Shown here: piece after piece, positions 1 through 7,083 of the stretch | Layout: the number at the start of each line of letters is the position of its first letter | Position numbering within the stretch: position 1 is the stretch's first letter | Assembly (NCBI GenBank): GCA_900756545.1 | Contig: CAAEKO010000051.1 | Span: 1-47,365, forward strand | DNA from: Clostridia bacterium | GTDB lineage: Bacteria; Bacillota; Clostridia; UBA1381 | Direction of reading: 5' to 3' | DNA: 47,365 nucleotides | Program-made: the position numbers and the translations under genes | The notes under the pieces: model-generated | Database searches by the model: none | What the model was told of the DNA's origin: nothing | The model's input: only the letters and a program-made list of their open reading frames with translations

Positions 1-92
1 CGCAAAATTTGAGGACTCTTTATTTCCTTATTCGGTATAGCGGAGGCGGCTGTCAATTCGACATAATTTTCTTGTGATACTTTACCGTACAT
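1..92 (-). CDS. Partial open frame running off the window edge
   Basis: A minus-strand ATG at 92 opens a frame of 30 residues that has no stop before the window edge. It begins MYGKVSQENYVEL and ends ...KSPQILR. It overlaps the last codons of the truncated Maff2 gene in another frame. In Tn1549-type elements a PrgI-like gene normally follows Maff2, and this frame does not resemble PrgI. One possibility, inference only, is the N-terminus of a large serine recombinase of an element inserted in Maff2, since those enzymes often have a short basic leader before their catalytic AYCRVS-type motif. No such motif is inside the window, so the identity is open. Confidence 0.4.
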   Translation of the reverse strand, partial: MYGKVSQENYVELTAASAIPNKEIKSPQIL

Positions 93-222
93 GAGCATTC
101 GCGCCGGGGTTGTCGTTGCCGTAACCCTCCATCAAGTTAATGCCGCCCCAGATACCCAAGCCTGCGCCAAGCGCGATTACCAAGGTCTGCAATACGTCAA
201 CTGCGCTGTTAAAAAACTCCAT
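82..222 (-). CDS. Maff2-family small membrane protein, C-terminally truncated
   Basis: This 46-residue protein starts MEFFNSAVDVLQTLV and contains GLGIWGGINLMEGYGNDNPGA, the conserved N-terminal part of the Maff2 family (small hydrophobic proteins of conjugative elements, thought to belong to the transfer channel). Residues 8 to 31 are a likely membrane helix. Family members normally run to about 60-70 residues with a second hydrophobic stretch; here the reading changes after NPGA to NAHVR and stops. It lies downstream of the coupling protein gene, the usual place in Tn1549-like elements. It is too short to be picked up by simple ORF calling. The truncation looks like an insertion or recombination junction near base 98. 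Confidence 0.8.
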   Translation of the reverse strand: MEFFNSAVDVLQTLVIALGAGLGIWGGINLMEGYGNDNPGANAHVR

Positions 223-287
223 AAAATACCTCGCTTTCTGCCGTTTAACGGCTTGAAAAATGTGTGTAGGAAATAAAAATGCCGCCG

Positions 288-2072
288 TTATTCTTCGGCG
301 GCTGCGTCCTCGTCGGACAACTCTATTTCGTATATGTCAAAGGCCTCGTCTGGCTTTACGATTGCCGGACGCTTTTTCATATACCGTTCCACGTCAAAAG
401 CGTTTTTCTTGTCGAAGTCGGAAAGGTATTTGTAGTTCGGGTGTTTGGTAATGTCGTACTTGTCCGAGAAAAACGGGCGCACGCCCCGTAGCTGCAAAAT
501 ACACTTTCCACCGTCCATAACTGCGATTTCGTCCTGTGTCATCAACTCCTTTCCCAATTTTTGATAGTTGAGGCCATGGGAAACCTGCGTACCGCGATTT
601 TCAGAAGTGTTGAAGCTGTCGATTGTTTCACGCCCCAAATTGTCTGAAATATCCTTTGCATTTTTCCCGCGCCCTCCCAAAAACAAGGTGCAATCGGCGT
701 TATCCAGTATGATTTCCGCCGCGTCCTTGTAAATGGCTTTTAGCTGGCTCTGCGATTGCAGAATGATAGAAGCGGACATTTCCCGGCTGCGGATTGTGGC
801 AATTAACTTATCAAAGCGGGGTATCTGTCCAATGTTGGCAAACTCGTCCAGTAAAAAGCGGACGTGTACGGGCAATTTCCCGTTATACTCGTCGTCCGCT
901 TTGTCGCATAAGAGGTTGAATAGCTGCGATTGCAAAATGGCGATCACAAAATTAAAGGTGTCGTCGGTATCGCTCATAATGAGAAACAGCGCGGTTTTTC
1001 TGTCGCCCAACGTGTCAAGTTCCAAATCGTCGTAGGCCATAAGGTCGCGGAGTTCCTTAATGTCAAAGGGGGCAAGCCTCGCGCCGCAAGAAATAAGGAT
1101 TGATTTAGCTGTCTTGCCCGCCGCCAATTTGTATTTTTTATATTGCTTCACCGCAAAATGCTCCGGCTCCCGTTCCTCCAAATCGGCAAAGAGCAGGTCA
1201 ACGGGGGATTGATATTCCTCGTCGTCCTCGCGGGCTTCGCTGGCGTTGATAAGTTCAAGCAAGGTAATAAAGTTCATTTCCTCGGCGGGGGCTTCGTACC
1301 AGATATAGCCGATTAAAGCGGAGTACAACAGGCGTTCCGCCTTTACCCAAAAATCCTCGCCGGATTTCTCCCCGTCGCCTTTGGTGTTGACGATAAGGGT
1401 ATTGACAACCTTTAACACGTCCTTTTCGCTGCGGATATACACAAACGGGTTATAGTGCATACTCTTTGAAAAATTGATTGTATTCAGCACTTTGATCTTA
1501 TATCCGGCACGCTCTAACAGCTTTCCGCACTCGATTAAAACCGTACCTTTCGGGTCGGTTAGGCAATAGGAAGAATGAAGCTGCATAAGGTTAGGCTTGA
1601 CGAAAAACCTTGTCTTTCCGCTGCCGCTGCCGCCGATCACGACGACGTTTTTATTTCTCGCGTATTTCGGCTGCTTCGGCCTGCTCTCCATTGTCAAGCG
1701 TTCCGTCTGCGTCAAGATGATGTTGTTTTGAAAGTCCGGGTCTATGTACGGTTTTATATCCTCGGCATTTCCCCAACGTGCGCTGCCGTATTCTGCACCT
1801 TTGCGGTATTTCTTTGCATTTTTCCCTTTGACATAGACAATCAAGCGGATAATCACCGCGCCCACAATGCCGACAAGCAAATCCAGCGGGTGAACACTGG
1901 GTAAGGCGTTTTCAAAGGCTGCGGAAAAGCCTTGTGCAATATGCAGCACCTTTTCGGACAGTTCCACGCCGGGGGTAAGCCGCACCGCCTGTCCAACTTT
2001 ATCAAAGAGATAGACAAAGAACATATAGGGGAGATTAGGGAGTATCAGTTTCTTGTAGTTGATCTGCTTCAT
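288..2072 (-). CDS. VirD4/TraG-type type IV coupling protein
   Basis: A 594-residue ATPase that would bring the relaxase-DNA complex to the conjugative type IV secretion channel at the inner membrane. Two hydrophobic segments lie near the N-terminus (about residues 12-24 and 62-80), then Walker A GGSGSGKT at 147-154. The Walker B-like motif RFLLDEFANIG follows near residue 400, then QSQSQL and the TraG/VirD4 C-terminal region with LGGRGKNAKDIS. Length and layout fit the VirD4-like proteins of Tn1549/CTn elements. Its ATG overlaps the stop of the upstream PcfB gene by 4 bases (ATGA), so the two are probably translationally coupled. The acidic C-terminus (ELSDEDAAAEE) is normal for the family. 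Confidence 0.95.
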   Translation of the reverse strand: MKQINYKKLILPNLPYMFFVYLFDKVGQAVRLTPGVELSEKVLHIAQGFSAAFENALPSVHPLDLLVGIVGAVIIRLIVYVKGKNAKKYRKGAEYGSARWGNAEDIKPYIDPDFQNNIILTQTERLTMESRPKQPKYARNKNVVVIGGSGSGKTRFFVKPNLMQLHSSYCLTDPKGTVLIECGKLLERAGYKIKVLNTINFSKSMHYNPFVYIRSEKDVLKVVNTLIVNTKGDGEKSGEDFWVKAERLLYSALIGYIWYEAPAEEMNFITLLELINASEAREDDEEYQSPVDLLFADLEEREPEHFAVKQYKKYKLAAGKTAKSILISCGARLAPFDIKELRDLMAYDDLELDTLGDRKTALFLIMSDTDDTFNFVIAILQSQLFNLLCDKADDEYNGKLPVHVRFLLDEFANIGQIPRFDKLIATIRSREMSASIILQSQSQLKAIYKDAAEIILDNADCTLFLGGRGKNAKDISDNLGRETIDSFNTSENRGTQVSHGLNYQKLGKELMTQDEIAVMDGGKCILQLRGVRPFFSDKYDITKHPNYKYLSDFDKKNAFDVERYMKKRPAIVKPDEAFDIYEIELSDEDAAAEE

Positions 2073-2542
2073 ATCTCGCGCCCCCTGTCGATTTTCTTTA
2101 CCTTGTCGCGGGCTTCGTTAAGCTGCTTCGCCTTGTCCTTTGCGGCGGCAAGGGCTTTGCGGATAGAGGGCTTTTTATCCCGTCCAAGTTTCTTTGCCGA
2201 AAACTCTTGAAAAGCGGCGGTCATTACGTCCGCGTCCCTGCCCTTGAAAAACACAAGGTAGCGGGGCTGTTCGCCCTTAACCTTTTTCAGCGCAAAATCT
2301 ATGTTATACTTTTTTGCCGTACTCTCAAAGGCTTTGATATTGTCATGGGTGATCTCAATATTGGAAACGCCCGCGTTTTGCTTCATAAGCTGCCGCATGG
2401 TCTGTTTTCCATGTGGAGTAGCGTTTTTCTGCTCCAAAAACTTCTTGATTGCTTTCTGCAACGCCTGTTCGGTCAGCTTCGCCGCGCCTTTTCCGACCTT
2501 GATAGACAGGGCAATCGTATCTTGCGTTATTTTCTCCTGCAA
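2069..2542 (-). CDS. PcfB family protein (DUF3801)
   Basis: A 157-residue lysine-rich protein starting MQEKITQDTIALSIKVG, with the family core of an N-terminal helical part (KLTEQALQKAIKKFL) and a central beta/alpha part ending in RYLVFFKGRDADVM. PcfB of Enterococcus plasmid pCF10 is an accessory factor in conjugative DNA processing, and homologues sit just upstream of the coupling protein gene in Gram-positive conjugative elements, as here. The C-terminal third is basic and coiled-coil-like (KALAAAKDKAKQLNEARDKVKK). The minus-strand Shine-Dalgarno stretch GGGAAAGGAGTT lies upstream of the ATG. Function is inferred from family and position. Confidence 0.88.
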   Translation of the reverse strand: MQEKITQDTIALSIKVGKGAAKLTEQALQKAIKKFLEQKNATPHGKQTMRQLMKQNAGVSNIEITHDNIKAFESTAKKYNIDFALKKVKGEQPRYLVFFKGRDADVMTAAFQEFSAKKLGRDKKPSIRKALAAAKDKAKQLNEARDKVKKIDRGREI

Positions 2543-2578
2543 GGTATTAACTCCTTTCCCCGCAAGCTGCGGTTATCT

Positions 2579-3505
2579 CTACTTGCTGCCGTAAAAATCA
2601 TGGTTGACAAGAGCGGTATAATAGCTGTCAATGGTGTTTGGCGCGTTGAATAGCACCGCTTTTAGATACTGCTTGATATTTCGGATTTTGGTGGTATTCT
2701 CTCGCATACAGTCCAAAACAAACTCAATATGGCTGCTGTTCAGCTTCAAAAACTTTGATTTTACCAACTCGGCGGGGTAGTCGTCCCCGGCAATACGGAT
2801 TGTCTTTCGCGCCGTACAGACGGTTTCCAGTATGATTTCTACGATTTCGTTTAGGCGGTCTTTATCCATGCGCGGGTCTTGAATAAGAAAATCGTACTCG
2901 ATATTGTCCTTGATGATTTCCCTGTAAATCTCTATCGCGCTGCTTGTTTTCGCTTCCGTTCTTTTCCTTTCCGGCGGCGTAGCCGCTTTGTCCTGCGCGT
3001 AGGGCAAGGGGTTTGGGGAATGGAAAGGAATGGAATGGGTACTTGATAGATCAGTAATTGATTGTTCTTTACTTGATATATCTTTATTTAATTGCGTTGG
3101 ATTTTCCAACGTAGGTTTTTCCTGCGTTGGATTTTCCAATATTGGATTTTCCAACGTAGGTAAATCCAATGTAGGCGGCTGTCCGTCGCCGGGTGGCTGT
3201 TCTTCGGGCGGCTGCGGCTGCTCGTAGATAATATAGTCCGCGCCGCGCAAACGGCCTTTTTCGTCGCGCTCCCGGCTGCGGACAATATATCCGGCCTTTT
3301 CCAGTTCCTTGATTGCTTCGCGTATCGCGTCGATCTGTTCTCGGTTAATATGGGATAGCCCCGCAAGGGTATAGTCCCAGTCCTCCGGCAAGGACAGCAT
3401 TTGCGACAAAAGCCCTTTGGCCTTTAAGGTTAAGGCTTTATTTCGTAGGTGGTGGTTGCTCATGACGGTATAGCCCGTATTGCGTTCCACTCTGAAAACT
3501 GCCAT
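2579..3505 (-). CDS. Winged-helix DUF6017/replication-initiator-like protein of the conjugative element
   Basis: A 308-residue protein beginning MAVFRVERNTGYTVMSNHHL. The start at 3505 is preferred over the longer open frame because AAGGAG lies 9-10 bases upstream of this ATG. Residues about 10-85 look like a winged helix-turn-helix (KAKGLLSQMLSLPEDWDYT, then IDAIREAIKELEKAGYIVR), the N-terminal domain of RepA/DnaD-like proteins that open the transfer operon of Tn1549-like elements. A low-complexity linker holds six tandem five-residue repeats (separate entry). The C-terminal ~130 residues (YREIIKDNIEYDFLIQD to the end) match the DUF6017 domain type. It probably acts in element replication or regulation. 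Confidence 0.85.
   Translation of the reverse strand: MAVFRVERNTGYTVMSNHHLRNKALTLKAKGLLSQMLSLPEDWDYTLAGLSHINREQIDAIREAIKELEKAGYIVRSRERDEKGRLRGADYIIYEQPQPPEEQPPGDGQPPTLDLPTLENPILENPTQEKPTLENPTQLNKDISSKEQSITDLSSTHSIPFHSPNPLPYAQDKAATPPERKRTEAKTSSAIEIYREIIKDNIEYDFLIQDPRMDKDRLNEIVEIILETVCTARKTIRIAGDDYPAELVKSKFLKLNSSHIEFVLDCMRENTTKIRNIKQYLKAVLFNAPNTIDSYYTALVNHDFYGSK
3086..3175 (-). repeat. Six in-frame 15-bp minisatellite units coding (P-T/I-L/Q-x-x)6
   Basis: Within the DUF6017-type gene, 90 bases encode six consecutive five-residue units: PTLDL, PTLEN, PILEN, PTQEK, PTLEN, PTQLN. The DNA units are near-identical versions of a GGAAAATCCAACG-type 15-mer. They lie in the proline-rich linker between the winged helix and the C-terminal domain, so unit number could vary without breaking the frame. 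Confidence 0.9.
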
Positions 3506-3633
3506 TTCGGTATCGCTCCTTTCTCGGTCTGCGTGGACAATTAGAACGCCGTTTTTAAGGGGATAAGGGAAAAGTATCGAGGTACGCGCCTTTCGCACCT
3601 GCAAAGCCGCATGACACAAGGCTTTTTCAGCGT

Positions 3634-3852
3634 CTATCTGTCCACGTTGGGCGGCGTTTTCCGCGTCCTCTTGCCGGGGCAATAAGGGCACTCCTTGAAA
3701 ACGCAAAACTCATATTTCCATTGCGGGCGGTAAAACGGGCAAGTGCCGCAATCTTCATCACCTCCGGCACAGCCGGATTGATAACGGTCAAAGCCCGGTT
3801 TCTGCTGCATGAGCAGTTCAAACGCCCGCCTGTCGCCGTTTGTGAAATACAT
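3634..3852 (-). CDS. Small six-cysteine protein of Tn1549-like elements
   Basis: A 72-residue protein, start chosen at 3852 because AAGGAG lies about 10 bases upstream; a longer frame exists but has no better ribosome site. Cysteines at 28, 35, 38, 50, 55 and 58 are arranged C-x6-C-x2-C ... C-x4-C-x2-C, which suggests one or two zinc- or iron-binding knuckles. Proteins of this type (FDRYQSGCAGGDEDCGTCPF) accompany the first genes of Tn1549/CTn-type transfer operons; no function is known to me. It is the first gene of the minus-strand operon in this window and is preceded by two terminator hairpins. Confidence 0.75.
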   Translation of the reverse strand: MYFTNGDRRAFELLMQQKPGFDRYQSGCAGGDEDCGTCPFYRPQWKYEFCVFKECPYCPGKRTRKTPPNVDR

Positions 3853-3887
3853 TCCGGCTGCGTCTCCTTTCCTGCGGGCATAAAAAA

Positions 3888-3912
3888 CGCCACAGACTTT
3901 TGATCTGTGGCG
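3888..3912 (-). terminator. Intrinsic terminator in the leader of the conjugative operon
   Basis: Arms CGCCACAGA and TCTGTGGCG (9 bp, perfect) enclose a 7-base loop. Read on the minus strand the hairpin is followed directly by six T residues. It lies upstream of the first element gene, so it would attenuate transcription entering from the element end. Confidence 0.75.
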
Positions 3913-3922
3913 CGGCATACGC

Positions 3923-3956
3923 AAAAAGGGACGCTATCTTGCAATAACGTCCCTTT
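3923..3956 (-). terminator. Second tandem terminator hairpin at the element end
   Basis: AAAAGGGACG pairs with CGTCCCTTTT around a 14-base loop. On the minus strand the 3' arm ends in a run of five T. It lies 11 bases from the previous hairpin, so two terminators stand in series before the transfer genes. Confidence 0.65.
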
Positions 3957-4164
3957 TGCTCGGTTATTCACTTGTAACCTGTTTGCCCGCTGCCCGTAAA
4001 ACGTAGTGATTATAGGGTTTTTGCGTGTTTTCCTATCTCACCGCGCCATTTATCCGCGGCCTTTTTTGCGTGTGTAATATATTCCGGCGGACCTGGATGT
4101 ATACATGTGCAAACAAAAGCGTTATTCTTCTATGTCCGCGACGGAGTGTAAGCCAAAGCCGCTT
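3957..4164. other. Junction between conjugative element and chromosome; no gene seen
   Basis: No convincing coding region lies between the element's leader terminators and the Dabb gene. The terminus of the element should fall here, probably between about 3,980 and 4,100, because element-type genes stop at 3,852 and ordinary chromosomal genes begin at 4,165. I cannot fix the exact end, since the other end of the element is outside the window and no direct repeat can be compared. Confidence 0.5.
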
Positions 4165-4464
4165 TTATTCGTCAGTAAAATCAACGCAGGCCCGAGATGC
4201 GGCGGCTTTTTGAATATACGTTTTGACCTGCTGGTGCAGCGGATGTATATCGTAAGCTTGCAAATCAGTCTTGCTTTGGAATTCTGTGACTAAAATGACG
4301 TCGTAGTCCCCGCCGTTTTCATTGATTCCGGCGCGTAAAGCGCAAATGCAGTCAATTTTCCCCTGCAGATCCTCCAGCATTTCCTTAATGATCTGTGCGT
4401 TTTCTGTTTTTGTATGTCCCTCTGCTTTCGGATGAAGCTTCCACATGACGATATGGTGTACCAT
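4165..4464 (-). CDS. Stress-responsive alpha/beta barrel (Dabb) domain protein
   Basis: A 99-residue protein covering one complete Dabb domain: it opens MVHHIVMWKLHPKAEG and has the typical LVTEFQSKTDLQAYDIHPLH segment with the family's Y-x-x-H-P-x-H pattern. Dabb proteins are dimeric ferredoxin-like barrels; most bacterial ones have no assigned reaction. GGAGGAAAC lies just upstream of the ATG, and a good promoter is present at 4,503-4,531. It is a single-gene unit directed toward the conjugative element. Confidence 0.9.
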   Translation of the reverse strand: MVHHIVMWKLHPKAEGHTKTENAQIIKEMLEDLQGKIDCICALRAGINENGGDYDVILVTEFQSKTDLQAYDIHPLHQQVKTYIQKAAASRACVDFTDE

Positions 4465-4502
4465 AATGTTTCCTCCTGAATCATTGGTTATTTCTTCTTA
4501 AT

Positions 4503-4531
4503 ATTATAAGCAAAAAACAGGGATTTTACAA
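4503..4531 (-). promoter_or_regulatory. Sigma-A type promoter of the Dabb gene
   Basis: On the minus strand TTGTAA (4526-4531) and TATAAT (4503-4508) are separated by 17 bases, about 40 bases before the start codon. Confidence 0.7.
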
Positions 4532-4635
4532 GGGTTATGAACGGATTTCTGCTGAAAGTTTTTCACCAGCGGCTAAAATTGTAGGATAGACGCTTCACTT
4601 CTATTCCTCCAAGATAAAAATATTTAACAAAAGTC

Positions 4636-4667
4636 TTGACTTTAGCGTGATAAAGTGGTAATATAAT
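4636..4667 (+). promoter_or_regulatory. Probable promoter of the ABC transporter operon
   Basis: TTGACT (4636-4641) and TATAAT (4662-4667) lie upstream of the lipoprotein gene. The spacer is 20 bases, longer than ideal, so this may be a weak or activator-dependent promoter. Confidence 0.5.
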
Positions 4668-4701
4668 GAGGTAATTTTAAGGAATCAAGGGGGCTTTTAT
4701 C

Positions 4702-5514
4702 ATGAAATTAAAAAAATGGACTGCGTTATTCACAGCTGCTGTACTGTCGGCGGGAATGCTGGCCGGTTGTGGAGAACAAAAAAACCAGAGTACAAACGCG
4801 GGCGCAGACAACGGGCAGAAAGCGACGCTGACCGTAGGCTTTGACCAGGATTTCCCGCCGATGGGATTTAAGGGGGATGACGGCGAGTTCACGGGCTTTG
4901 ACCTGGAGCTGGCGGCGGAAGCTGCAAAAAGGATGGGTATGGAAATAAAATACCGTCCGATTCAATGGGATGCGAAGGACATGGAGCTTGAATCCGGCAC
5001 GATCGACTGTATCTGGAATGGGTTCAGCATACAGAGCCGTGAGGACGACTATACATGGACTGACCCGTACATGAAGAACAATCAGGTAATCGTTGTGCGG
5101 ACAGCGGATGGAATTGATGATTTTGCTGGTCTGGCTGGAAAGACTGTAGACGTACAGGCGGATTCCACTGCGGAAAACGCCCTGACGGAAAAGCCGGAGC
5201 TGACAGAAACCTTTGGTAAGCTTAACCCAGTTGCGGACTACAATACTGCGTTTATGGACCTGGAGGCCGGCGCTGCGGATGCTATCGCGATGGACAGTGT
5301 GGTTGCCCAGTACCAGATCAAGGACAGGGAAGACACATTCAAGATTTTGGATGAAATCATATCTGAAGAGGATTACGGCGTAGGCTTCAAGAAAGGCAAT
5401 ACAGAGCTGCGGGATAAGATCCAAAAGGTGCTGGAGGATATGGCTGAGGACGGTACGCTGACAAAAACCTCTGAAAAGTGGTTCGGCGAGGACGTAACTA
5501 TCATCGGTAAATAA
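4702..5514 (+). CDS. Polar amino acid ABC transporter, substrate-binding lipoprotein
   Basis: A 270-residue extracellular solute-binding protein of family 3. The signal peptide ends in a lipobox LAGC with the lipidated cysteine at residue 23, followed by a short N/Q-rich linker. The mature part opens LTVGFDQDFPPMGFKGDDGEFTG, the usual start of family 3 binding proteins, and has DLELAAEAAKRMG and the hinge-region VDVQADSTAENAL. It captures an amino acid outside the membrane for the permease and ATPase encoded next. The specificity cannot be read from sequence alone. A hairpin after the gene could raise its mRNA relative to the permease. Confidence 0.95.
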   Translation: MKLKKWTALFTAAVLSAGMLAGCGEQKNQSTNAGADNGQKATLTVGFDQDFPPMGFKGDDGEFTGFDLELAAEAAKRMGMEIKYRPIQWDAKDMELESGTIDCIWNGFSIQSREDDYTWTDPYMKNNQVIVVRTADGIDDFAGLAGKTVDVQADSTAENALTEKPELTETFGKLNPVADYNTAFMDLEAGAADAIAMDSVVAQYQIKDREDTFKILDEIISEEDYGVGFKKGNTELRDKIQKVLEDMAEDGTLTKTSEKWFGEDVTIIGK

Positions 5515-5526
5515 TTTGTAAAACTT

Positions 5527-5567
5527 GTAGACTTATTAGAATGCGCAGGCATTTGTGATAAGTCTAC
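5527..5567 (+). terminator. Hairpin between binding-protein and permease genes (partial terminator or mRNA stabiliser)
   Basis: GTAGACTTAT (5527-5536) pairs perfectly with ATAAGTCTAC (5558-5567) around a 21-base loop, followed by TTTGTT. Such structures after binding-protein genes commonly set a higher level of the binding protein than of the membrane parts. Confidence 0.55.
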
Positions 5568-5626
5568 TTTGTTCTATACAGGATTTTGATAAGGCTGCCA
5601 GTGTGCGGCGGAATGGAGTTTTCTTT

Positions 5627-6286
5627 ATGGATTTTACCAAGTTAGCCACGATGCTCATACAGCTTTTGGAGGGCTTGGCTGTATCATTTTACATATTTGC
5701 GCTGACCCTGTTTTTTTCTATTCCTCTTGGTCTGATTATTTCATTTGGGCGGATGTCTAAAAATCCGGTGATTAAGTGGATCGCGCGAATGTATATTTCC
5801 ATTATGCGGGGGACGCCGCTTATGCTGCAATTATTTGTAGTATATTTTGGCCCGTTTTATATTTTTGGAATTAATATAACAGACAGTTACCGTATGATTG
5901 CTGTGGTTATCGGCTTTGTCCTGAATTATGCGGCTTATTTTGCAGAAATTTACCGGGCGGGGATTGAATCCATGCCGAAAGGCCAGTATGAGGCGGCCAA
6001 CGTACTGGGTTACTCAAAAGCGCAGACATTTTTCAAAATCATTCTGCCCCAGGTGATCAAGCGGATCCTGCCGCCGGTGACCAATGAGATCATTACATTG
6101 GTAAAGGATACGTCTCTGGCGTTCACGATATCTGTAACAGAAATGTTTTCTACTGCCAGAGCTATCGCCGCACGGGATAAGGCGATGACGGCTTTTATCG
6201 CCGCAGGCGTCTTCTACTATCTGTTCAACCTGATTGTCGCTTTTGCTATGGAGCGGGTTGAACGCAAGCTGAATTACTACCGGTAA
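5627..6286 (+). CDS. Polar amino acid ABC transporter, permease
   Basis: A 219-residue HisM/GlnP-family permease. The start at 5627 (MDFTKLATMLIQLLEG) is chosen over an upstream start because GGAG lies 8-9 bases before it and the shorter product matches family length. Several membrane helices are visible, with the family signature RGTPLMLQLF and the EAA-loop region YEAANVLGYSKAQTFFKIILPQ, which docks on the ATPase. It lies between the binding protein and ATPase genes and would form the membrane channel as a dimer. Confidence 0.94.
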   Translation: MDFTKLATMLIQLLEGLAVSFYIFALTLFFSIPLGLIISFGRMSKNPVIKWIARMYISIMRGTPLMLQLFVVYFGPFYIFGINITDSYRMIAVVIGFVLNYAAYFAEIYRAGIESMPKGQYEAANVLGYSKAQTFFKIILPQVIKRILPPVTNEIITLVKDTSLAFTISVTEMFSTARAIAARDKAMTAFIAAGVFYYLFNLIVAFAMERVERKLNYYR

Positions 6287-6303
6287 AGGAAAGGAACAGT
6301 GGA

Positions 6304-7062
6304 ATGGACGTATTACAAATCAGTCATATACAAAAAAGCTTTGACGGTATAGAGGTACTAAAAGACATTTCCCTATCGGTAAAAAAAGGGGAAGTAGTGG
6401 CGGTGATCGGGCCGTCCGGTTCCGGGAAATCCACTCTTCTGCGCTGCGCTACCATGCTGGAAACCATGGACAGCGGAGAGCTTTCCTATTCCGGCGAGAT
6501 AGCGGCTTGGAACAATGATAATGCGCGTACTGTTTATGCGCCGAAGAGAAAGCTGCGGGAGATGAAAGGGAAATTCGGGCTGGTGTTCCAGAATTTCAAT
6601 CTATTCCCCCATTACTCCGTGCTGAAAAACATCATTGACGCGCCGATCCGCGTGCAAAAACGGGATAAGGCGGAGGTTATGGCGGAGGCGGAACGGCTTT
6701 TGGCCCAAATGGGGCTTGCGGATAGGGCGGACGCATATCCGTACCAGCTATCCGGCGGGCAGCAACAAAGAGTGTCGATTGCCCGGGCGCTGGCGCTGAA
6801 GCCTGAAATCCTGTTTTTTGACGAGCCTACCTCGGCGCTTGACCCAGAGTTGACCGGAGATATTTTAAAGGTCATCCGGGATTTGGCCAAAGAGCACATG
6901 ACCATGGTTATCGTGACCCATGAAATTAGCTTTGCGGATAACGTAGCCGATCGGATCGTTTTTATGGCGGACGGCGTAATCGTGGAAGAAGGCCCGGACG
7001 TGATTAAAAATCCGCGGCAGGAGCGGACAAAGGCTTTCCTAAACAAGCTCAGCGAAAATTAG
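6304..7062 (+). CDS. Polar amino acid ABC transporter, ATP-binding protein
   Basis: A 252-residue ABC ATPase: Walker A GPSGSGKST near residues 38-46, Q-loop VFQNFNLFPHYSV, signature LSGGQQQR, Walker B ILFFDEPTSALD and H-loop VTHEI. These match GlnQ-type ATPases for polar amino acid uptake. It starts 17 bases after the permease and its stop is followed closely by nagA, so the transporter genes and the downstream metabolic genes are likely cotranscribed. Confidence 0.95.
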   Translation: MDVLQISHIQKSFDGIEVLKDISLSVKKGEVVAVIGPSGSGKSTLLRCATMLETMDSGELSYSGEIAAWNNDNARTVYAPKRKLREMKGKFGLVFQNFNLFPHYSVLKNIIDAPIRVQKRDKAEVMAEAERLLAQMGLADRADAYPYQLSGGQQQRVSIARALALKPEILFFDEPTSALDPELTGDILKVIRDLAKEHMTMVIVTHEISFADNVADRIVFMADGVIVEEGPDVIKNPRQERTKAFLNKLSEN

Positions 7063-7083
7063 GTGCGGGAGGAGAGAATACCA

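Noticed and set aside
3030..3227. Plus-strand frame with repeated GFSNV units resembling a pentapeptide-repeat protein
   Set aside because: It is the antisense of the PTLEN-type repeat in the DUF6017-type gene; the minus-strand frame is the real gene with a ribosome site and domain content.
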